Origin: Fremontodendron californicum
Lineage: Eukaryota; Streptophyta; Magnoliopsida; Malvales; Malvaceae
Direction: 5' to 3'
Assembly: GCA_030761205.1 (NCBI GenBank)
Contig: JAULJL010000003.1
Span: 3,968,001 to 4,032,000 of the forward strand
Length of the DNA stretch: 64,000 nucleotides
The position numbers and the translations under genes were made by a program. The number at the start of each line of letters is the position of its first letter. Positions within the stretch are counted from its first letter, which is position 1. Shown one piece after another: positions 9,224 to 20,797 of the stretch. The notes below the pieces were generated by a model. It did not search any database. It was not told the DNA's origin and worked only from the letters and a program-made list of their open reading frames with translations.

Positions 9224-12200
9224 TTAACTGCAAACAGCTTGTACTGCCAGCTTCTTTGTAACTTCAATATTACTCAACCCGAATGTCGCATCTGATACAT
9301 CAATCGTGCAGCTTGGCTTCCCCGCACATGCCTACAAAAGAAAATTTGAAATTATAAATACTCACATAGAATTACTGCACAAAGTGAATTTTTCATAGTA
9401 TTTGATATCAGGGTCAGGGATTTTTTTTATTTTTTATTTTTTTTTTCAGTTTTTATATGATAATTACCTTATCCACTGCAGCCAGGCTGTTAGTGGCTTG
9501 GAAGGAACCTGTCTTGTATGAGCCGCATGATCCCCAGGGGTCCCCGAAGCTGGCAAACTGGATATCAGAAATGGTTCGCCCAGCTTGGCATGACAATTCT
9601 AATTTGGTACCCTCATATGCATAACCACAAATCATTCCTACTGTCACAATCTGGAAAGAGATGTCCGTAGTGTTTCCACCTACTTCCTCAAATAGAATCA
9701 ATGTGTTTGTGCCATTGTTGTTGAGGAATGATCTCGGAATGTGGTACCTTGTACAAGTATAATACGTTTATAATTAGTGGTTGGAGTTCATTTATACTAT
9801 AAATTTAAGCAAATTATCAGTATTTTATACCATCTTTGGGAAGGATTGCCACAGTTTGTCCTGCATCTGTCATCCTTATATGAGCCGCGGTAATCGCATG
9901 TGTCACTGCATCCATTAGCATCAGCTATTTGTGCTGGCCAGTAGCGCCCAATGCTGTTTCCATTTACCCAGGCGTGACCTTTGCCCATGCCTTGCAAGTC
10001 CACAGCCACTGGTTCTGTACCCAAAGGAGCCTGGAAAGTGGTCTGGACACATACAACTTAGATTCATTATAACTTAAAAAAAAAAAAGAAAAAAAAGAAA
10101 GGGAAAACAGAAAAATTAAGAACCATTTTTGAAAAAGTAGTACCTTATACCAAGTCATGGGTCTGCCAATGGGAAGTTTATCTGCAGCAAAGACTTTCCC
10201 GTGTGGTGAATTTGGATCGTAGAGACGTTTGGCTAATTCACCAGTTAAGCCAACCTTCACCAGAGAAACAAGGAGATGAGTTTACACTTTACAGTGCACG
10301 GAATGAAATTAAAAAGAGACAGGAAAGCGAGAAAGAAAATTTAAAAAAAAAAACATTTACCTTATAAAACCAATTGCTTGATGTTAGATCAATAGTCTTT
10401 TTGGCATCGTTGACCAACTGCACTGAGCCATCCACTAAGCCAGTAGGTTTCAAGTCGTACTTGGCACCATAATTCTGCCATTATTGAAGCAATGATAAGA
10501 AATTATGTTTTGTTTTCAACTGTTTTAAAGATTGGAACTAATCTATGAAAAAATGAGAATGCTTAAGAACTTGATTTTGATGCTAAAGTGGTGGGGAAGC
10601 GCATACCGCCAATCCAATTGTGGCACTGAGTAAAGAAATGGTGTTAACCCCAGGATTGAGAGAAACAGGTTTCTCGAATACAAAGCTATAATCATCACCA
10701 TTTACCATTTGTTGACCATTGACTTGCTTGGAGAATTGGTTACCTATTGTACCATCAAACATTGAGTTAAAATGAAGTTGGGAATTAATTATCATTATAC
10801 AAACTGAAATCAATTGCACCGGTCCACCGGACTAAACATTACCTATAAGCTTTTTGTTCATATAAGCATAGAGTGCATGGCCATTGGTACTGACGCGCAG
10901 GGTTGCATTCTTCCAGGAATTATAAATTGTGTTATTAATATCAACACTGTTTCAGGTAAAACAAAAAAAAAATCAAAAAACTTAAGCATCATATTTCTAT
11001 CCCTGGTAAAAATCAGAAAGTAAGGAATATAGTTATATCAGAGTTGAGGTTAGGAAATTTACCTAGTCATGTACCACAAGTAGTCACTGATATCAAAAGT
11101 TGCTTCTTTCTGGTCAAGAAGAAGTGTTGCTCTAAATCTACCCTTTCCTTGGAGGGTGTCTCTCATGGGCTCTGGAGCCCACATCCAGGTGAGTTTGGGA
11201 GCTTGCTCTTCTGTCTCAGGTACATCAGCATCTCCCTCGTCCCCTTCATCATCCCCATCCTCATTCTCGTCCTTATAGTTTAGTTTCTTTATCATTACAG
11301 AGGTCTGACTAGTAAGCTGTGGACAATAGTAAATACAATATTATATTATATTATATCCTCTGATTCGCATTATTGTTCTGGCTGTGGCCTGTGGGCAGCA
11401 TTTAGACAACATCATATGGTAATTGTGAAGAAAGAAATGAAAGTCAATCTCTCTTACCTTTGCACTGCTGAATATTTCCTTGTTGCAATCCTGAAGAATA
11501 CTAACAGACCAAGCGGGCACAAAGTACTTCCCATCTTGGCCCAAGTCAACATTGGCATCATTTTGCCCATTTTGATTGCTCAAGAAACAGAATCTCTCTC
11601 CGGTAGCATTGATGGCGTAGGTGGTCAACTGATTGCCAAGAGAAATTTACATATCATTTCTTTTACTTGGGATTCAGCAATATGTATATATTTGTTAGCT
11701 GTCACTTACATCGACATCTTTAGCATAATTCTTGGTTGTTGCTATGCCAGTAGTGAGAGCTTTCTCCCCAACTTTAAGAGCTGCATGAAGTTGCTTTAGA
11801 TGTCCATACTTGGGTTGGTTAAGATTCCCTGAAAAGTTTTGATTTTCGGAGCTTTAATCTTGGTTTATAGTAGTGTAACTTGGCCTTAATGCAGAATCAG
11901 GAATATAACATAATAATAATAATATTTGTATGTTTGATTACCATATTCATCGAGTGGTGCATCATAATCATATGATGTAGAAATGTATGGACCTCCGGCA
12001 GTGCGTCCAAAGTTTGTTCCACCATGATACTGAAATTTACAGGGGAAGAAAAGGATATAAGATTATTTCAATGAATTATGAAAATCCTCAAATGAAATTA
12101 ACATGTAGTGACCAACCATGTAATAGTTATTCAAGATCCCTCCAAATTGGAAAAATCTTGCAACTGCAAATGCGAGATCTTCAGCTGCTCTATGTGGGTC

Positions 12201-13820
12201 TTTGCCTCCCCAAAGTTTGAACCTATAACAGCAAGATGCTGGGCTTAAGGCTTTAAATTTTATTGGTCTATGAAAATAATGAAAGAGCCAGCCAAGGAAG
12301 AGAAACACACCATCCAGTCCAATTCTCGGTCCATATTTTTGGATTATTAGGATTGTTTGGCTTGAATTGGTCACAGTAAAATCCATTGCAGGTATTGATC
12401 TGCACAGAGGTAGTAAAAGAATGTTACTAGTAAAACAAATCCAATTTTCTTCTTTTATTTAATATGCAATATGTTCTGAATCTGAAAATAACATTTCTGC
12501 TTTGTAATATAAAGAACAAATCGGTATACCATGGTTTGAGGAGCATCGCCCTGTTGGCACATAATCCATGGAACACCAATATTTTGGGCTACAGCCATTT
12601 GTGCACACCATTGGATGTATTTTTTCCCTGCTTCTCCATAACCTCCCATGATGTTTCCATATTCGTTCTCAATCTGCATGTTTTAATTACAGCAAAAAGT
12701 CCTCAAGACTTTATCTAATAACCATAGATGTTAACTGAAAATAAATAATATTGCTGGAATTGTTTGAAAACCTGAGCCAAAATAATGGGGCCTCCCTGTG
12801 GTGCAAACAGGTTGGCACTTTTGACCATGTCGACGATCTTGGTTGTAAAAATTTCCATTTCACTCTGTATTTCATGAGGAATTCTTTTAGAATGCTTACA
12901 ATCAAAATTAATCAACATTGAAAGAAAAGAATAAAATCAAAGCTGGGACCTTGTAGATCTCATTATCTGTTCTCAGTTCAATCCCTGGGGTATTGTGAAG
13001 CCACATAGGGAAACCTCTGATGTAAAAGAAAATGGTTACATTAGCACTTTATTTTCAAGTAAGAACATATAGTTCTCCTACCATATTTATGATTTTAATC
13101 AATGGTATTTCATTTCAGATTTACCCATAATTCCATTCAGCACAGACATAAGGTCCAATGCGCAGAATGGCGTAGAGACCAGCATTTTGGATGAGCTGGA
13201 AAAACTTTATGAAGTTCAAGTTTCCTGAGAAATCATACTGAAACAAGAACAAAAACAAAAACAGAGAAGCGAAGTCAGGAATATCAGCAGATTCTCTAAA
13301 TGAGCAATGTATTAATATAACTCTATAACAACAATTCAGAGTCAGACCTCGCGGCGTTTAGGCTCATGGCGATCCCAGAAGATATATGTTTCAACAGCAT
13401 CGAGACCACCATCTTTTGCCTTCTGAATGAGATCAGGCCACATCTGTTTCATGTGAATAGTTAGCAGACAGTTTATTTTTCATTTTTTAATTTCAAATGA
13501 ACAATGCCATTTGAAGATTTTGTTTTTGTTTAATGTTGGTTTTGTAAAGTAAATCCATGTGAAAAATGTTAAATTTTCAGAAAACTATAATGTCAAACAA
13601 ACTTGAAGATTGCAACTTTGTTCTTGGTTATTCCTATGGTAAACAAAAATCCTAATACCTGCTCAGTGCTGCGAGGATAATGAATGGAACCAGAATTAAT
13701 AATCTTGCGCTGCCCATCAATGATAATGGCAGTTGCATCATATTCAACCTTGACTGCTGAGCATGAACTCAGCAAACACAAGGCAGCCAGGAGAAGAAAC
13801 TGAATCCAATTATTTGGCAT
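9224..13820 (-). CDS. BGAL: Beta-galactosidase, GH35 with C-terminal SUEL lectin domain (copy 1)
   Basis: Secreted or cell-wall enzyme removing terminal beta-galactosyl residues from wall polysaccharides. Nineteen exons: 13820-13659, 13443-13348, 13237-13125, 13016-12950, 12864-12772, 12673-12530, 12399-12311, 12222-12117, 12029-11942, 11828-11710, 11628-11458, 11316-11063, 10946-10843, 10743-10607, 10474-10361, 10254-10144, 10042-9831, 9747-9468, 9331-9224. All have GT-AG ends with matching phases, and total 2568 nt, 855 residues, usual for plant BGALs. Residues 1-22 are a signal peptide. GH35 covers about 37-340 with acid/base E181 (IENEYG) and nucleophile E250 (WTENW). A very acidic insert lies at 432-453. 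The SUEL galactose-binding domain is about 767-855. The ATG at 13818-13820 is chosen because the signal peptide follows directly. It resembles the Arabidopsis BGAL7/BGAL15 type, but orthology is not proven. Confidence 0.96.
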
Positions 13821-13955
13821 CTTGATTAGCAAAGAACACCCTTTTCCTTTTTCCCTATGATGATGATGATGGTGAATGATAGAAGCTAGAGCAGAACATA
13901 GACTATTACTAGGGAAGCCTGTGGCTTTAATTCACCTAAGCTGAAGATCAATGCA

Positions 13956-13963
13956 TTTATAAG
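13956..13963 (-). promoter_or_regulatory. TATA box of beta-galactosidase copy 1
   Basis: The minus strand reads CTTATAAA about 135 bp upstream of the ATG, a usual place for a plant TATA box plus leader. It is conserved in all three copies. Confidence 0.65.
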
Positions 13964-14771
13964 AGACCCCATCAACTAAAACTCGCCAATTATTCAGATC
14001 AGGACAACTCATTTCTCTGCAATTTTCTATATTTAGGCCTACTGTGATCTTTTATGACTAAAATTGGGATAACAATACATACCATAGTAGCTAATTTTAT
14101 GACTAAAATTGGGACAACTCATTTCTCTGCAATTATTCAGAAGTATTGAACTGATTTCGTTGGTCTATAAGATTATCTTATCTTTTAGTCTTTTAGGTGC
14201 ATACATATTTAACTAATGCTTGATTAATGGAACAGAAACAATGCAATGTCATTCTGCAGAGCTATAGATGTATGAAACTGATTTCTTTGGTCCATAATCA
14301 ACTGTACAGATTTGTGTCTAATGTATTAAACTCTTTGCCTGGTTCAGTATCACTGATATTGGATCATAGGCTATCAATTTTAGTATAGATAAATATCTTG
14401 GTTCATTTCAGGGCTCAAGCCCACTCCATTCTTCTGTGCTGTTAAGTTCATGACTGCCTCCACCTTATACATTTATTATACTGTTAACATTGAGTCATGG
14501 CATGACAAATTAAAAAGGAAAACTGACATTTTAATTAAACTAATTCTTTTCACTACCAATTCATGTTGTATCCTTTTTGCATCTGGCACTGACTGGTGAA
14601 AATGAATTCATGCAACTAATGCGAAATCAGTCATCATTTAAATCTTTCTTGTGTGTAATTAATTTTAGCACTACATGTAGACATGAGCTTGTTTTGTTGT
14701 ATTACTCAAACTCTTTTGTTTTTGATTTTGATTTATCGTTCTTTTCTAATGACCGGTGTATTCTCGTGCAG

Positions 14772-14927
14772 CTTGGCCCGAAGGCAGAGGATGTATCCAA
14801 GCCGGTAAATCCATTAGTATTTCTCTTGCGCTTCATGTTAGGTGCCATGGCAGCAACGTATTATGTATTGGTCCCAATCTACATGTGGGTCAAAGATCAA
14901 ATTGTACCAGAGGGTCAACCAATCTAA
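14772..14927 (+). pseudogene. Isolated C-terminal exon of a small membrane protein (unit 1)
   Basis: After a convincing splice acceptor (TTCTCGTGCAG ending at 14771) there are 51 codons and a TAA. They begin LGPKAEDVSKPVNP, followed by one hydrophobic segment of about 20 residues (FLLRFMLGAMAATYYVLVPI) and a short tail ending GQPI. It looks like the last exon of a small single-pass protein. No upstream exon or start was found between the beta-galactosidase promoter and this acceptor, so it is probably a gene fragment, although a distant exon cannot be excluded. I do not recognise the family. The copy in unit 2 appears identical; unit 3 lacks it. Confidence 0.55.
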
Positions 14928-15012
14928 GAGAGATTGGATATATTTCTTTAGTTTATATCGTATGTTAGACAACTTCTAGCTATAAGGGTGTTTTGCATTT
15001 CTTAAAGAAACC

Positions 15013-15028
15013 AACTTTTATCAAGTAA
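15013..15028 (+). repeat. LINE target-site duplication, left (unit 1)
   Basis: AACTTTTATCAAGTAA, 16 bp, exactly repeated at 15843-15858 after the poly(A) tail. Confidence 0.93.
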
Positions 15029-15748
15029 AGGTCATTTTGGGAGCTTACTGAAGCTCAGAATAATAGTTGGACCTGGAAAAAACTCTTAAAATTGAGGCAC
15101 TTGGCCAACCAGTTCATTAGCCATCAAGATGGAAGATGGATTTGGAAATTTCCTGGAACCACATTCTCAGCTGCAAAAGTGTGGCAGGTTCTTAGACCAA
15201 AGAAGCAGAAGGTTAAATGGGATAGACTTTTGTGGTATTCTCATCATATCCCTAAACACTCTCTTATTTCCTGGATGACCATTTTGAACAGATTGCCTAC
15301 AAGCACGAGACTTATGAGCTGGGGGTTCGAGGTAGACGTGAATTGCAAGCTTTGCCTCTCTGAACAAGAGACCCGGGATCACTTGTTCTTTGAATGTAGC
15401 TTCTCCAAATCTGTTTGGTTGCAGGTAATGCAGTCATGTCAGTTGCAAGTACGAAGTTGTAGTTGGAACAATGTGCTTGAATGGGCTGTGCAGAAGCTCA
15501 ATGGTAGATCATTGCTTACAACTATTTTAAAGCTCGCTTGGAATGCAACCATTTACCACGTCTGGAAAGAAAGGAATAGAAGGTTACATGGAAATCCATG
15601 TAAGTCTCCATTGCAGGTTTTTGAAACCATTAAAGAGGAGATCAGATTCAAGTTGGTAGGCTTAAAAAACTTAGAACTTGATAATGTAAATGCTAACCTT
15701 TGTACTGATTGGGGCTTAAGCAACTCTATTTTTCTTTCATTGATGTAA
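15029..15748 (+). pseudogene. LINE polyprotein C-terminus with zf-RVT domain (unit 1)
   Basis: The frame is open from the first inserted base to the TAA at 15746-15748 (about 239 codons) with no true start. It begins RSFWELTEAQNNSWTW and contains the zinc-binding reverse-transcriptase tail: FSAAKVWQVL, WYSHHIPKHSLISWM, CKLCLSEQETRDHLFFEC and FSKSVW. This domain sits at the C-terminus of plant LINE ORF2 and resembles PF13966. The endonuclease and RT palm are absent, so it cannot mobilise itself. Confidence 0.9.
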
Positions 15749-15842
15749 AGCTACCTGAGTAGCTCATTCTTCAGTTTTGATGTAGCAGAGATATTCTCTG
15801 CTTCTTGGATAAATAAACTGACACTTATCCAAAAAAAAAAAA
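15029..15842 (+). mobile_element. 5'-truncated LINE (non-LTR retrotransposon), unit 1
   Basis: An 814-bp insertion ending in an A-tract (15831-15842) and flanked by a perfect 16-bp target duplication, the signature of target-primed reverse transcription. Only the C-terminal part of the reverse-transcriptase polyprotein is present. It lies just downstream of the lone membrane exon. Confidence 0.95.
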
Positions 15843-15858
15843 AACTTTTATCAAGTAA
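15843..15858 (+). repeat. LINE target-site duplication, right (unit 1)
   Basis: Exact second copy of the 16-bp sequence at 15013-15028. Confidence 0.93.
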
Positions 15859-16019
15859 TTTACCCTGTTCTTACTCTGGTCATCAAGCTTGTTTTCATGT
15901 ACCATATTAGCTATAAGCTTGTTTTCACTATGACAAAAAAGCGACGTGGATGGCCTCACCATCCAGGAAAAAAGCCAACATTTATAGTAAGGGTGGATAT
16001 AATACTTTAAACACCATTT

Positions 16020-17160
16020 TGACACATAAAAAATTAAAAATACACGAACACGACATAAATACATAAATTATCAAATCTAAAATAACTTAAATTTTATCAT
16101 CAAATTCCCACAAACTCTTTCATTTATCTTCATCATTTTTTTTAATATTTAATAAAATAACCTAAATTTTTTTAAAAAATAAATTTAAAAAAATGATTAA
16201 AAAAAATTTTAAAAAAGAAAGAGACAAAGTGGAGAGGCGGGCACTCCACTTTGTCCCTCATTTAATGAGTTTCAAATAATAATAATAATAATAATTTGTT
16301 TCAAATGAAAAAAAAAAGAAAAAGAAAGATGAACAGTAACAGAGGACGTGGACCCTCTCTTTGGGCTGGAAAAAAGCTCATATTTATATATAGGATTTAT
16401 AATACTTTGAAAACATAAAAAATAACACGAACACATCAATTTTTCTCTAAATTGAATCATTATGACAAACTATGTAAATATGAGATGAATTGAGACACAA
16501 CACGAACAAACCCTAAGAAAAATAATTAAAACACAAAACCAAAAATAACATGAATACGGCATGAATACACAAACGTGTAAAAATATATATAAAACGAATT
16601 ATTAACGTATAAAAATTTATATAAATTTATACTATTTTAAACACACAAAAAATAATATACATTTTTTCCCTCTTTCTTTCTTTCTCTCTCCTTCCTTCAT
16701 TCTTTTTCACCAAAATATTAAAAAAAAAAATAGGAGAGGGGCGACGTGGATGGCCTCTTTTTCCGAGAAAAAAAGCCTAAATTTATTGTAAGGATTTTAT
16801 ATAAATTTATAATACTTTGAAAACAGAAAAAATACATGAACACGCCACGAATAAACAATTTTTTTAACGAATCGAATCAATATGACAAATTATGCAAAAT
16901 ATGTCATGAATTGAGACACAACACGAACACGCAAAATTTTCTCTAAATTGAAACACAATAACAAACTATGTAAAATATGAGATAAATTGAGACACGACAC
17001 GAACACAACATAGAAAAATAATTAAAACACATCACGAAAAATAATATGAACATGAAACGAATATACAAATTGTAAAAATATACATAAAACTAATTATTAA
17101 CGTATAAAAATTTATAATACTTTAATTATAAAAAAAAAGCACAATACAAAAAAATTATTA
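16020..17160. repeat. AT-rich dispersed repeat block (unit 1)
   Basis: Several head-to-tail partial copies of the ACACGACACGAA family, with recurring GAATTGAGACACRACACGAAC, ATTATTAACGTATAAAAATTTATA and AAATTGAATCAYTATGACAAA motifs. Simple ATAATA and AAAG runs are mixed in. No coding signal. Confidence 0.75.
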
Positions 17161-17378
17161 AAACACATCACGAAAAATATGTCATATCCAACGGTCTCAA
17201 ACAGTGAACAACTATCCATACAAGTTGAACGTACAAAACAGAGAGATTAAGCAGTCTAGCCAAAGAAAGGAAAAAAATAAAAACTCAAAAGTGAAAATGA
17301 AAAAAGTAGCAGGATCCTACAGTTCTCCAAATGCTTATTCCTCATTGTGAAGCTATAATAGGAGCTGGATCCCACCAT

Positions 17379-20300
17379 TTACTGGTAGTACATAAGCTGC
17401 TGGGTTGTCGCAACATTTTGGTATCCACCATCATAGATTGCTTGACTAGCTCTAGCGGCACCCATTCCAATAGCCGCCTGCTTAAAGGCATGCTGACCCT
17501 GTGGATGCATCATACTCATCATTACCTGTGCACCACCATATTTACTCAACGCCATATGTCGTTCATAGGCAGCAAGGTCCGCAACTGAAAAACCAGGCAT
17601 ATGTGCAGCAGTTGGTGGCGGCAGAGGGGCAGAGCTTGCTCCTGGTGTAGTAGGCTTGCTACCCCATGAGCACTGCAGCATTTTAACATTTGAATGGTCA
17701 TGCCACCAAAAATGGTATTTGCACTGGCCATAAGTGTCAATAGCAAATCTACAAGCACATCCAGCAATAACAGTCGTACCAATAATTCCATACCAGGATG
17801 AATGGTGGCTTGGTAAGTCAAAACATTAGATGAGTGTCATCGACGAAATCAGTTTATCAATTGAAGTATGATAACTAACTGAATCCATAACATTCAAAAT
17901 CATAACTAACAACTGCAAAATCTGAGATGGGGTTTGCAAAGAGAAATACCTTAATTGGTTTACCACATAGAATTCTAGCATTTCCCATCTGTATAGCTAA
18001 AGCTGCTTCAGTATGTGAACTGTATCTCACAAAACCAAAACCTTTATCTCGTTGCACACGAACATCTTCAACAGTTCCCGCTCTAAGGGCATGGAAATGC
18101 CTATGGAGATCAACTGATGTAACCTGCAAATTTTTATCAATGAGAATCACCACAAAAAAAAAAACCCAACTACCTTCTATCTATGAGGCAGCAAAAACTG
18201 ATGTGCAAGGGAAATTTCATATTGCTACTAAAAAATTTATTAAAAGTTTTCATTTAATCCTAAGGATGGCATACTTTATTATCCCTTTGAGCCATTTCAC
18301 TTGTCATACTGGCAGTAGCTACAACTTCACCGCTCAATTGACTACCATGTGAAGTTTCTAAGGTTTGCCATGTAAGTTAATAATGATCTTGTTATTAGAA
18401 TGCAAAACCGGTATACTGGAAAATTTTGTTTTCATTAACAACGAGTTAGGTAGGGGAAACTTGGCCATGGCCAATGAATCCTAATTGAGTAGTACGAATG
18501 ATAGCACCAACCTCATTATTTTGAATTGAGGGAAGACCAAACAAACTTGAGATTGGAAAAAACTAATACTTGCCTCTGGAGCAAGATTGCCCACATAAAC
18601 GGTGGTATACAGAGGATTATTCTCTGGAGCATCATCATTAGTCTTCTCTTGACCTTCTTCTGCAAGAAGCATAATACTATATGAGCTCTACCAGAATCGA
18701 AAGGAGTATGAGATTTAAAAAGACTCAAAAACAGGAAAATTAACAATGGCAGAACAAGCATGCTATAGTTCATATACTACTCTTGAAAGTTGAAGATCAA
18801 ACATCCATATTGGCAATGATGGCTCCAACAAAGGCTAGAAACCAAAACGCTGAGACCATGTTGGATGTGTCAAATTACAGATGTAATGCATTCAAAATTT
18901 CAGAAAGAAAAAGACGCTAAGGGGGACTTAAAATAACGGGCACCAGATCTCAAGTACAAGAATTATTTCAACGCTCAAGGATAATCTCACCAGAGGTTCC
19001 ATTTGTCAGTTCGAAAATGCTTTTGGCATCTGAACCCGGTTTGTCATAATTCGAAGTGGTACCTTTTGCAGCCCAGTTACATCGGATCTGTCTACTTCCA
19101 AGCCACTTCCCTGTAATAAGCCAAAACAAAATGATGGAAATTTGAACAAGTATTCATCACAATACAGACACCTAAAAGCATTGTTTCACATACCATTCAA
19201 GTCATTTATTGCACTTTGGGCATCCTGGAAAAAAAAAAAAAAGAATGATCAAGACATGATGAAAACATATATGGAGAGAGAAAAGAAACAGAAAGATAAG
19301 TAAAGTGACCCGAGTACCTGCTGGTTCCTGAAAGAAACAAAACCAAAACCTCTTGAACGCCCAGTTTTTTTATCCCACATAACCCTTGCATCCCTGCAAC
19401 CATAAAAAAAAGGGGTCATATTTGTCCTTGAGTCAACTAGTTCAAGGTTACCCCAAAATCCCTTTAAACCCACATTTCCAGCAGCTCAAGATTGACGAGG
19501 TTATCTTAGGGTAAAATGGGGAGAATTAGTACTCACGAACAACTGGAGTACACAGAAAAGCATGCAACGAAGTAGCATCTGTAACTTCAAGGCTGATATC
19601 ACCAACAAAAATGTTGTGATGACCTGAATGCCAAAGTAGAAATAACATAAGTTGCTGACGCAATACACAGGTATAATACAACTGAGTAGACTCAGTGTTG
19701 CACATTTATAAACCTAATGTATCCTCCCTCTGACTACTAGCATATGCCCAATTAACTTTAATAGGTTGCCCAAATCTGCAAAGAATATCATGCATTAAAA
19801 GTATAGGACAAGGGAAATGGCCAGCACCACAAGGGTTCATATTGTTACTTACAGATGTCTTCCATTAAGAGCCACAATAGCAAGGGCAGTTGATATGCGA
19901 TCAAAGTAGTCCACAAAACCATAGGATGACTGCATTAAAGAAAATATGAGCCCATTCCATTAGCATCAATATAAGCACGAAACAAGAACCCCGAAAATCC
20001 AAGAACAAGCTGATGAACAGGAATAGCAAATGAAAACTGGCAAAACAATTGTATCAAAAGATGACCTTATCTTTTTTAATAAGTTTGCATCCTTCAATAG
20101 GACCAATACTCAAGAAAACTTCTTGCATAAGGGGTTCCGTGACCTGAGGGTGAATATTTCCCACATACCTGCAATTTAAGATTAGGTAAATGACAAAAGT
20201 AACAAAGCCATGAAACAAAACATAAACAAAAAAATCTACAATCCCTGGTAACTACTTTAAGACTAAGACGCATAATTCTTTACTGCATATACAATCGAAA

Positions 20301-20457
20301 AGCTTCACCAAATGATATTATAAACATAACTCAAATAAAAAGACCCAAAGGTGAAAAGAAAAAAAAAAGGAACTAGATGTCTATGCAAAACTCACACACT
20401 GCGGCAAGTAGCTGAATCAAAGCAAGGAGGAAGATTTCCACTCAAGACAGGCTCTAT
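17379..20457 (-). pseudogene. UBP1: UBP1-like oligouridylate-binding protein, 5'-truncated and frameshifted (unit 1)
   Basis: A TIA-1-like three-RRM nuclear RNA-binding protein that binds U-rich introns and 3' UTRs. Eleven coding exons are visible: 20457-20396, 20168-20066, 19929-19853, 19775-19714, 19623-19537, 19393-19318, 19224-19194, 19110-18991, 18659-18574, 18123-17950, 17672-17379. RRM1 begins VYVGNIHPQ, RRM2 has NIFVGDIS and RGFGFVSF, RRM3 has TVYVGNLAPE and KGFGFVRY. The C-terminus ends QLMYYQ. Exon 1 is missing: the first exon present starts with an acceptor before IEPVLSG, and upstream lies the chimeric tubulin fragment. Exon 19623-19537 is one base short: EVTDAT and CFSVYSSCS are in different frames, and following the broken frame reaches a TAA in exon 19224-19194. 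It cannot make a normal protein. Confidence 0.9.
18124..18573 (-). other. GC-AG intron in the UBP1-like gene (unit 1)
   Basis: The donor after the codon for E in GNLAPE reads GAG|GCAAGT instead of GT; the acceptor is TTTGCAG. The GCAAGT consensus is the well-known form of the rare GC-AG class, and the exon phases fit only with this site. Unit 2 has the same. Confidence 0.8.
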
Positions 20458-20648
20458 CTGCAAAATTTTAAAAAATAAAATAAAATAAGGGTAAAAAAGG
20501 TTTTTTATTTTCCTATATTGGACATGGGCACTCCTCACATCGGCAAATAAGACAAACATTGAAACAAAAGTCAAAAGAGACACTAAGCTTATAGCAACAA
20601 AATGCAAAACCAAAAAAAAAAAGATCATATTTACATAAATCTCACGGC

Positions 20649-20797
20649 TTTATACTTGTGTTAGACACTCATCTCCGAATCCGGATAACATAGGTTTTAA
20701 AGGCAATATACTGATAATATATCCTTGGGGCAGTATTTTGGACCATCTTTCATTCATGATGCAAGTAAGACTCCCATTTCACCACCGCAATACATCG
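20649..20797 (+). repeat. Left arm of a 149-bp inverted repeat flanking the tubulin fragment (unit 1)
   Basis: Nearly identical in reverse complement to 23420-23569. The arm carries the start of the last exon of an unidentified gene up to the shared ATCGA where tubulin sequence begins. Confidence 0.88.

Noticed and set aside
11416..11799. Plus-strand frame of 127 codons, repeated in all three units
   Set aside because: It is antisense to beta-galactosidase exons 10-11 and the intervening intron; its conservation is explained by the duplication.
15029..15748. Host gene for a 218-residue protein
   Set aside because: The poly(A) tail and 16-bp duplication show that it is a truncated LINE; the apparent start is not an ATG.
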